Shown: positions 8,321 through 13,047 of the stretch, in pieces | Layout: each line of letters starts with the position of its first letter | How positions within the stretch are numbered: position 1 is the first letter of the stretch | NCBI GenBank assembly: GCA_934230685.1 | Contig: CAKQFF010000039.1 | Coordinates: forward strand, 1 to 13,047 | Direction of reading: 5' to 3' | Length of the DNA: 13,047 bases | Origin: an uncultured Prevotella sp. | Lineage (GTDB): Bacteria; Bacteroidota; Bacteroidia; Bacteroidales; Bacteroidaceae | Program-made: the position numbers and the translations under genes | The notes under the pieces: model-generated | What the model saw: the letters and a program-made list of their open reading frames with translations, nothing else | What the model was told of the DNA's origin: nothing | Databases searched by the model: none

Positions 8321-10207
8321 ATGCGAAATCTACTGACTACCCTTCTGCTCACGCTGCTATGCTGCTTTGCCAAGGCGGCTGTGCAGGAGCCGGCGTTGCT
8401 GCCCATGCCACAGAAGGTGGCCTACACGGGTAAGTATGCCAAGGCAGCCAATCCGGTAAAGGAAAAGATAGTGGGCAACGTCGATGGAGCCGTATTCCAG
8501 GATGAAGCCTACCATATTGTGGTGGGACAGAACGAGACACTCGTTGAGGCAACAACCGAGCGCGGACTGTATTGGGCGCGCCAGACATTGGCCCAGCTCA
8601 CAATCGACAATAAGGGCAAGAAGACTCTGCCACAATGCGAGATAACCGACTGGCCCGCCTTCCGCATACGTGGCTACATGCACGATACGGGTCGCAGTTT
8701 CATCCCGTTTGACGAGCTGAAGAAGGAGATAGAAATACTCAGCCGCTTCAAGATAAACACATTCCATTGGCACCTGACCGAGAACCAGGCTTGGCGCATG
8801 GAGAGCAAGCTTTATCCACAGCTCAACGCGGCAAAGAACATGGAGCGCGACAAGGGCAAGTTCTACACTCTGAAGCAGGCAGCAGAACTTGCCGACTTCT
8901 GCCGAGCCCACAACATGACGCTCATTCCCGAGATAGACATGCCGGGACATAGTGCTGCCTTTGAGCGCACATTCGGTTTCGGAATGCAGACCGAGGAGGG
9001 CAAGCGCATCATGAAGGACATAATAAGCGAGGTGTGCGACGCCATTGACGTGCCTTGGCTGCATATAGGCACAGACGAGGTGCAGTTTACCGACCCGACA
9101 TTCGTGCCCGAGATGGTGGCTTACGTGCGCTCAAAGGGCAAGAAGGTGATTTCGTGGAACCCGGGATGGAAATACAAGAAGGGCGAGATAGACATGACAC
9201 AGTTGTGGAGCTACCGTGGCAAGGCGCAGCCAGGCATCCCTGCCATCGACTGCCGCTACCACTATGCCAACCACTTCGACAACTATGCCGACCTCGTGGC
9301 CCTCTTCAACAGTCGCATCTACAACCAGCCAATGGGCAGCGACGACCTTGCGGGCTGCATAGTGGCGTTCTGGAACGACCGCAACATTGACAACACTCGC
9401 CAGCTACTCGACGAGAACTTCTTCTATCCCTACATGCTCACTCTTGCCGAGCGTGCTTGGCGAGGTGGAGGCAACTGCTATTTCGACGGCAAGGGCACCG
9501 TGCTTTGGGACGACGAGCCAGAGCAGAAGAAGGAGTTTGCCGAGTTTGAGAACCGTATGCTGTGGCACAAGACCCATACGCTTAGCTCGGAGCCGTTCTC
9601 CTACGAGCGCCAGTCGGACGTGGTGTGGAGCATTACCGACGCCTTCCCTAATGACGGCGACTTGGCGCGCAGCTTCCCTCCCGAGCAGTATCTGCATGGC
9701 GACTTGTCGCCAGTGGACGATCCCACAATATTCTCCAACAAGGGCAAGACCTACAAGTCGCGCACCTTCACGGGCAACGGTTTCTACCTCCGCCATGTGT
9801 GGGGAACGCTTGTGCCTGGAGTCTACGCCAATCCAGAGGAGAACCATACGGCTTACGCCACACGCTGGATTTACTCAAAGAAGGCACGCACGGCAAAACT
9901 CAGCCTTGAGTTCCAGAACTACAGCCGCTCGGAGAGCGACCTGCCGCCGCTCCAGGGCACATGGGACTATAAGGGAAGCCGTGCCTGGATAAACGGCGAG
10001 GAGATACAGCCGCCCGTATGGCAGAACACGAACACGGAGCGAAGCAACGAGTTGCCTTTGCGCAACGAGAATGCCGTGTCGCGTGAGCCAATAGAGATAC
10101 ACTTGCGCCAGGGATGGAACAAACTGGTGCTGAAACTCCCGGTGGGAAAGTTCAGCGGCAAGGAGACAAGACTTGTAAAATGGATGTTTTCTGCTACTGT
10201 GAAGTAG
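8321..10207 (+). CDS. Secreted GH20 beta-N-acetylhexosaminidase with C-terminal beta domain
   Basis: The 628-residue product is a glycoside hydrolase family 20 enzyme removing terminal beta-linked GlcNAc or GalNAc by substrate-assisted catalysis. A signal peptide (MRNLLTTLLLTLLCCFAKA) is cut near residue 19-20; the cysteines do not form a lipobox. A GH20 N-terminal alpha/beta domain (about 22-112) ends with the ITDWPAFRIRG transition. The barrel shows FHWHLTENQAWR (148-159), IPEIDMPGH (202-210) and HIGTDE (248-253) with the Asp252-Glu253 catalytic pair; Trp279, Trp296 and Trp351 are candidates for the sugar-binding pocket. The barrel ends near ERAWRGGG (377-384). About 200 further residues form a beta-rich domain with GTWDYKGSRAWINGEE (546-561) and GWNKLVLKLP (598-607), resembling galactose-binding-like jelly rolls. 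It is downstream of, and probably co-transcribed with, the SGNH esterase, suggesting sequential deacylation and hexosamine release. Confidence 0.95.
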   Translation: MRNLLTTLLLTLLCCFAKAAVQEPALLPMPQKVAYTGKYAKAANPVKEKIVGNVDGAVFQDEAYHIVVGQNETLVEATTERGLYWARQTLAQLTIDNKGKKTLPQCEITDWPAFRIRGYMHDTGRSFIPFDELKKEIEILSRFKINTFHWHLTENQAWRMESKLYPQLNAAKNMERDKGKFYTLKQAAELADFCRAHNMTLIPEIDMPGHSAAFERTFGFGMQTEEGKRIMKDIISEVCDAIDVPWLHIGTDEVQFTDPTFVPEMVAYVRSKGKKVISWNPGWKYKKGEIDMTQLWSYRGKAQPGIPAIDCRYHYANHFDNYADLVALFNSRIYNQPMGSDDLAGCIVAFWNDRNIDNTRQLLDENFFYPYMLTLAERAWRGGGNCYFDGKGTVLWDDEPEQKKEFAEFENRMLWHKTHTLSSEPFSYERQSDVVWSITDAFPNDGDLARSFPPEQYLHGDLSPVDDPTIFSNKGKTYKSRTFTGNGFYLRHVWGTLVPGVYANPEENHTAYATRWIYSKKARTAKLSLEFQNYSRSESDLPPLQGTWDYKGSRAWINGEEIQPPVWQNTNTERSNELPLRNENAVSREPIEIHLRQGWNKLVLKLPVGKFSGKETRLVKWMFSATVK

Positions 10208-10297
10208 CAATCAACTATCATAATGATAGTAAATAATGCGATTTATAACTTAAATGTATATTTTTGCGATTTTTAATAAAAAAAACAACAAGAAATC

Positions 10298-10328
10298 TTT
10301 GTAGCAATAGAAATTATTTGTAATTTTG
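10298..10328 (+). promoter_or_regulatory. Strong consensus promoter for a candidate small RNA
   Basis: TTTG (10298-10301), a 19-bp spacer and TAATTTTG (10321-10328) is, with the one before MurU, the best match to the Bacteroidetes promoter consensus in the window. No protein start follows within the transcript it would make; an intrinsic terminator lies about 110 nt downstream. Confidence 0.7.
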
Positions 10329-10334
10329 CAGCAG

Positions 10335-10446
10335 ATAATTAATAACGCTAAAAGTAGCGAAGATTTTTTGATTTGTTTTAGTAGATTAGTTTTTAAGTAG
10401 TTTGTTTTTGAGAATCGGATGTCGCGAGACAGCCGATTTTTTTTTT
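10335..10446 (+). ncRNA. Candidate small RNA between its own promoter and terminator
   Basis: The sequence starts about 7 nt after a consensus -7 box and ends at an intrinsic terminator, giving an RNA of about 112 nt. It has no ATG and only very short open frames. Near the 5' end CGCT and AGCG (about 10348-10361) can form a small hairpin; the middle is U-rich and single-stranded, which would suit base pairing with mRNAs. It matches no RNA family I can recognise (not tRNA, 6S, tmRNA or SRP-like). The 5' end is an estimate. Confidence 0.5.
10413..10446 (+). terminator. Intrinsic terminator with GCGA tetraloop
   Basis: AATCGG (10413-10418) pairs with CCGATT (10433-10438) and TGTC (10420-10423) with GACA (10428-10431), separated by one A/G mismatch and capped by a GCGA (GNRA-type) loop. 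Ten T follow (10437-10446). This is a clear rho-independent terminator. Confidence 0.9.
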
Positions 10447-10460
10447 GCCTATCCGATAAT

Positions 10461-10562
10461 TGAATGTTGAGTTTTGAATGTTGAATTTTGAATTGTGCGC
10501 TTTGCGCATTAGGAATTGTTCAATTAAGAATTGAGAATTACTAAATCAAAACTCAAAATTCA
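10461..10562. repeat. AT-rich imperfect inverted-repeat element
   Basis: TGAATGTTGAGTTTTGA (10461-10477) is inverted at 10546-10562 with one mismatch in 17. The centre contains a hairpin TGCGC-TTT-GCGCA (10496-10508) and the palindrome AATTGTTCAATT (10514-10525). The left arm continues as short repeats of TTGAATGTTGAATTTTGAATT type. Similar TTCAACATTG motifs occur near 350 and 438 at the other end of the window. It looks like one of the dispersed AT-rich intergenic repeats common in Bacteroidales chromosomes. Confidence 0.6.
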
Positions 10563-10593
10563 AACATGTCCCCAATGTTTTTTCTGTTTATCG

Positions 10594-10717
10594 CCCGATT
10601 GTTGGCTTAGTGCTTCTGCACCAATCTATTTGTTTAAGGTTGGATGTCGAGAGCTTGCTCTCGTAAAGCCAACCTTAAACAAATAGATTGAACCTGTAGG
10701 GTTTGCCAACAATCGGG
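10594..10717. repeat. 124-nt palindrome able to form a four-way junction
   Basis: An outer 13-bp stem (CCCGATTGTTGGC, 10594-10606, with its perfect complement at 10705-10717) encloses three arms: a short hairpin GTGC-TTCT-GCAC (10610-10621); a perfect 22-bp stem (10622-10643 with 10669-10690) that carries its own tip hairpin CGAGAG-CTTG-CTCTCG (10648-10663); and a small hairpin AACC/GGTT (10691-10703). The arrangement is cloverleaf-like but far too long-armed for a tRNA and has no acceptor or T-loop features. A T-rich stretch follows, so it could terminate transcription. It may alternatively be a miniature mobile element or a site used as folded single-stranded DNA. Confidence 0.85.
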
Positions 10718-10766
10718 TGTTTTTATTGTTTTTGTTAAAGCCCCTTTAGATATTTTAGACATGGCT

Positions 10767-10798
10767 GTTGTTTTTCTGCTTGATTTTGTATAACTTTG
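10767..10798 (+). promoter_or_regulatory. Predicted promoter of the membrane protein-kinase unit
   Basis: GTTG (10767-10770), a 20-bp spacer and TAACTTTG (10791-10798) resemble the Bacteroidetes promoter. It is 34 bp before ATG 10833 and would transcribe the small membrane protein and the overlapping fusion gene. Confidence 0.6.
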
Positions 10799-10832
10799 TA
10801 TTACAAAACATCTTATACATCTTATATATATT

Positions 10833-11042
10833 ATGGGAATACTAAAACGACAGTTAAACATAAAGATATTGGTGCTGTCAATCATCATTTGTGGCGGCAC
10901 ATACATCCTCACAAAGTCGCTCAGCATCACGGCAGGCGTGGCGATACTCCTCTTCGTCATCAACACGCTGCTTGACCAATGGGCAGACAAGAAGGAGAAG
11001 CAATATTTCCACAAAGACCAGGACAATGGAGAAACTGATTAA
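10833..11042 (+). CDS. Small two-helix membrane protein
   Basis: The 69-residue product has two predicted membrane helices, about residues 9-27 and 31-48, joined by a very short turn (TKSL), with a positively charged N-terminus (KRQ) and a hydrophilic, charged C-terminal tail (ADKKEKQYFHKDQDNGETD). Both ends are therefore likely to face the cytoplasm. The last 17 nt overlap the start of the kinase-RapZ fusion gene (ATG 11026), an arrangement typical of translational coupling, and a promoter sits 34 bp upstream. No family or function is recognised. A membrane anchor or partner for the soluble fusion protein is possible but unproven. The overlap, promoter and hydrophobic pattern make a real gene likely. 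Confidence 0.7.
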   Translation: MGILKRQLNIKILVLSIIICGGTYILTKSLSITAGVAILLFVINTLLDQWADKKEKQYFHKDQDNGETD

Positions 11043-12570
11043 TCTTTTCACAGCATGGCACGGCTCGGAGCCTGCAAGCACCACGCGACTTGCAGGAGCG
11101 GGCAGCAACAGAGAGTATTATCGTCTTGTCGACGAGGACGGACAGAGTGTGATAGGAGTGGTGGGCACAAGCCGCGACGAGAACCACGCCTTTGTGTATC
11201 TGGCTGAGCATTTCGAGCAGAGGCAGTTGCCTGTGCCGCACGTGCTTGCCGTGAGCGACGACGGACTGCGCTATCTGCAGACCGACCTTGGCTCTGTGTC
11301 GCTCTTCGACGCCATACGCGGAGGCCGCGAGGCGGGCGGACGCTACAATCTTGAAGAGCAGGACCTGCTAAAGCGCACCATACGCCAACTGCCTAACATC
11401 CAGATACGTGGAGCGCGCGGACTCGACTGGCAGAACTGCTATCCTCAGCCCGAATTCGACGAGGACAGCGTGCTCTTCGACCTCAACTATTTCAAGTATT
11501 GCTTCCTCAAGCCCTCCGACCTCGACTTCCACGAGCTGAAGCTTGAGGCCAACTTCCGTCTGTTTGCCAAGGACCTCACCTCCGAGCCTACCGACTCGTT
11601 CCTCTACCGCGACTTCCAGGCGCGCAACGTGATGCTCGATGCCGAGGGTAATCCTTACTTCATCGACTTCCAGGGCGGACGCAAGGGACCCTTCTACTAC
11701 GACCTTGCCTCGTTCCTATGGCAAGCCTCCGCACGCTATTCCAACAAGCTGCGACGCGAACTCCTGCGCGAGTACTACGAGGCTCTGAGCCAGTATACCG
11801 AGGTGCCCAGCGTGCGCCATTTCGCAAGTCGCCTAAGCCTGTTTGTGCTCTTCCGCACCCTGCAGGTGCTTGGAGCCTACGGGTTCCGCGGATATTTCGA
11901 GCGCAAGAAACATTTCCTCGACTCCATTCCCCCGGCTATGGACAATCTGCGCGAGCTGCTGAAGCTTGGCGAGGACGTGTTCCCCTATCCATACATGATG
12001 GACATGCTGCGCCGACTGACCGAACTGCCCAAGTATGCACATATCCAGGAAGCCGCCGTGTCGCGAGCCGACGGCTACAAGACCACCGACCGCAACGTAT
12101 ATGAGGCTCATCCCCAGGACGGACCAGCCACATTCTCGAAGTACGACGGCAAGGGGCCGCTACGTGTGCGCGTGTTCAGCTTCTCCTACCGCAAGGGAAT
12201 CCCTGCCGACGAGTCGGGCAACGGAGGCGGCTATGTGTTCGACTGCCGCTCCACCCACAACCCCGGACGCTATGAGCCTTACAAGAAGCTCACGGGTCTC
12301 GACGAGCCGGTAATACGTTTCCTTGAGGACGACGGCGAGATACTCACCTTCCTCGACAGCGTCTACAAGCTTGCCGACGCCCACGTGCAACGCTACATCT
12401 CGCGCGGATTCACCGACCTGATGTTCTGCTTCGGATGCACAGGCGGACAGCATCGCAGCGTCTACTCGGCGCAACACCTTGCGGAGCATATACACGAGAA
12501 ATTCGGCATCGAAGTGCATGTGTGCCATAGGGAACAAGGCATAGAGCAAACATTTAGTAAAAAACATTAG
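11026..12570 (+). CDS. AmgK-like sugar kinase fused to RapZ C-terminal domain
   Basis: The 514-residue cytoplasmic protein joins two domains. Residues about 10-330 are an aminoglycoside-phosphotransferase-fold kinase like AmgK, which phosphorylates C1 of MurNAc/GlcNAc in cell-wall recycling: GAGSNREYYRL (24-34) as the nucleotide-binding strand region, YRDFQARNVML (194-204) with catalytic Asp196 and Asn201, and FIDFQ (212-216) with metal-binding Asp214. Residues about 378-505 match the RapZ C-terminal domain: SYRKGIP (387-393), YVFDCR (403-408), NPGRYEPYKKLTGLDEPV (412-429) and GCTGGQHRSVY (470-480), the conserved loop that in E. coli RapZ helps bind glucosamine-6-phosphate. The P-loop domain of enterobacterial RapZ is absent. 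ATG 11026 is chosen because kinase homology begins there; the frame is open further upstream but reads as low-complexity residues over another gene. The MurU-like gene follows 68 bp downstream, supporting an amino-sugar salvage role. The substrate is inferred. Confidence 0.9.
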   Translation: MEKLINLFTAWHGSEPASTTRLAGAGSNREYYRLVDEDGQSVIGVVGTSRDENHAFVYLAEHFEQRQLPVPHVLAVSDDGLRYLQTDLGSVSLFDAIRGGREAGGRYNLEEQDLLKRTIRQLPNIQIRGARGLDWQNCYPQPEFDEDSVLFDLNYFKYCFLKPSDLDFHELKLEANFRLFAKDLTSEPTDSFLYRDFQARNVMLDAEGNPYFIDFQGGRKGPFYYDLASFLWQASARYSNKLRRELLREYYEALSQYTEVPSVRHFASRLSLFVLFRTLQVLGAYGFRGYFERKKHFLDSIPPAMDNLRELLKLGEDVFPYPYMMDMLRRLTELPKYAHIQEAAVSRADGYKTTDRNVYEAHPQDGPATFSKYDGKGPLRVRVFSFSYRKGIPADESGNGGGYVFDCRSTHNPGRYEPYKKLTGLDEPVIRFLEDDGEILTFLDSVYKLADAHVQRYISRGFTDLMFCFGCTGGQHRSVYSAQHLAEHIHEKFGIEVHVCHREQGIEQTFSKKH

Positions 12571-12578
12571 TCTATTGT

Positions 12579-12609
12579 TTTGCCATTTACAGGATTTTGA
12601 GTAATTTTG
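12579..12609 (+). promoter_or_regulatory. Consensus promoter before the MurU-like gene
   Basis: TTTG (12579-12582), 19 bp and TAATTTTG (12602-12609) match the consensus. The element lies within the 68-bp gap after the fusion gene, so the nucleotidyltransferase can be expressed independently of the kinase. The bases after the box (TAGGC) match those after the SGNH promoter box at 7152. Confidence 0.7.
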
Positions 12610-12638
12610 TAGGCAACATATTTTATACACTATCATCT

Positions 12639-13047
12639 ATGATGCAAGCAATGATATTCGCGGCTGGATTGGGCACACGCCTTAAACCGCTCACCGACAC
12701 TATGCCAAAGGCGTTGGTGAGGGTAGGGGGTGAGCCGTTGATAAAGCGCGTGATAGAAAATCTTGCCCGTGCCGGTGTTGACCGCATTGTAGTCAACGTG
12801 CATCATTTTGCAGGGCAAATCATCGATTATCTCAACGAAAACAATAACTTCGGTCTCGACATACGCATCTCCGACGAAACAAGCGGACTGCTTGAGACAG
12901 GAGGCGGAATAAAAAAAGCTGCCCCGCTGTTCGCTCCCAATGCTCCTATTCTGATTCATAATGTCGACATTCTGAGCAATGTGGACTTGAAGAAGTTCTA
13001 CGAAGCGGCCATAGTGAGTGAAGAACGAAGAGTGAAGAGTGAAGAAG
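12639..13047 (+). CDS. murU: MurU-like sugar-1-phosphate nucleotidyltransferase, N-terminal part
   Basis: The gene runs off the right edge; 136 codons are visible of an expected 230-250 or more. The product belongs to the nucleotidyltransferase family that joins a sugar-1-phosphate to a nucleoside triphosphate. Visible motifs are GLGTRLKPLTDTMPK (10-24), the nucleotide-binding signature, LETGGGI (85-91), and HNVDIL (107-112) with the metal-binding Asp110. Adjacency to an AmgK-like kinase favours MurU, which makes UDP-MurNAc from MurNAc-1-phosphate; a mannose-1-phosphate or glucose-1-phosphate enzyme is the alternative. ATG 12639 and ATG 12642 are adjacent and either may be used. Right after NVDLKKFYEAAI the frame enters a heptanucleotide tandem repeat (13018-13047, protein SEERRVKSEE), which looks like an intragenic repeat insertion instead of family sequence. 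Confidence 0.82.
   Translation, partial: MMQAMIFAAGLGTRLKPLTDTMPKALVRVGGEPLIKRVIENLARAGVDRIVVNVHHFAGQIIDYLNENNNFGLDIRISDETSGLLETGGGIKKAAPLFAPNAPILIHNVDILSNVDLKKFYEAAIVSEERRVKSEE
13018..13047 (+). repeat. Heptanucleotide tandem repeat inside the MurU-like gene
   Basis: GTGAAGA occurs at 13018-13024, 13032-13038 and 13039-13045, with a degenerate unit ACGAAGA at 13025-13031; the array is cut by the window end. It is in coding sequence and in frame so far. Because the unit is seven bases, only changes of three units keep the frame. Confidence 0.75.

Larger units (their letters stand above)
10208..10832. other. Structured intergenic region between GH20 and the kinase operon
   Basis: This 625-bp stretch carries no protein gene. 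In order it has a small 7-bp hairpin just after GH20 (10214-10230) without a T-run, a promoter and terminator pair enclosing a candidate small RNA (10298-10446), an AT-rich inverted-repeat element (10461-10562), a 124-nt complex palindrome (10594-10717), and the promoter of the downstream gene cluster (10767-10798). The individual elements are listed separately. Confidence 0.8.

Noticed and set aside
8357..9064. Minus-strand 235-residue frame inside GH20
   Set aside because: Lies opposite the GH20 catalytic region; no recognisable domain or promoter.
10214..10230. Terminator right after GH20
   Set aside because: A 7-bp hairpin exists but no T-run follows, so it does not meet the intrinsic terminator pattern.
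10594..10717. tRNA or integron attC site
   Set aside because: The cloverleaf-like fold has a 22-bp arm, no anticodon, T-loop or CCA end, and lacks the short RYYYAAC/GTTRRRY cores expected of attC.
10891..11025. 45-codon upstream extension of the kinase-RapZ gene
   Set aside because: The extension is Ser/Arg-rich out-of-frame reading of the small membrane protein gene. Kinase similarity starts at ATG 11026.
13018..13047. CRISPR array
   Set aside because: The units are seven bases without spacers and lie in a coding frame; this is a simple tandem repeat.

Overview
The window looks like chromosome of a Bacteroidales bacterium, most likely Prevotella or a close relative. The evidence is a SusC/SusD outer-membrane pair, lipoproteins with acidic residues straight after the lipidated cysteine, promoters of the Bacteroidetes type (TTTG, about 19-20 bp, TAnnTTTG), no Shine-Dalgarno sequences, and AT-rich dispersed intergenic repeats. 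The genus is inferred from style, not from a marker gene.

Layout. Positions 1-715 hold no convincing gene, only repeats and promoter-like sequence. Positions 716-6373 look like one operon: a small fibronectin-III-like surface lipoprotein, a SusC-type TonB-dependent transporter and its SusD partner, closed by a strong intrinsic terminator (6385-6456). The SusC gene is split by a run of nine C (1260-1268) just after its signal peptide. With nine C the product stops after 48 residues; with eight C the 1126-residue receptor reads straight through. This is either a phase-variable off state or a sequencing error, and it is the most interesting observation in the window. A separate AT-rich lipoprotein gene follows (6527-7030). 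A long palindrome at 7107-7152 abuts the promoter of a two-gene unit: a secreted SGNH esterase (7190-8308) and a secreted GH20 beta-hexosaminidase (8321-10207).

The 625-bp gap at 10208-10832 is unusually structured. It contains a good promoter and terminator flanking about 110 nt without an ATG (a small RNA candidate), a 17-bp inverted-repeat element, and a 124-nt palindrome able to fold as a four-way junction with a perfect 22-bp arm. Next come a 69-residue membrane protein overlapping a 514-residue fusion of an AmgK-like sugar kinase with the amino-sugar-sensing C-terminal domain of RapZ, and then the start of a MurU-like nucleotidyltransferase, cut by the window end inside a heptanucleotide tandem repeat.

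How the parts may fit together (inference): the left half imports a glycan across the outer membrane, with expression possibly switched by the C tract. The SGNH/GH20 pair deacylates glycans and releases N-acetylhexosamines. The right half (kinase-RapZ fusion plus MurU) resembles the AmgK/MurU cell-wall salvage route that makes UDP-MurNAc from free amino sugars. Amino sugars are the common theme, but the SusCD substrate cannot be read from the sequence.
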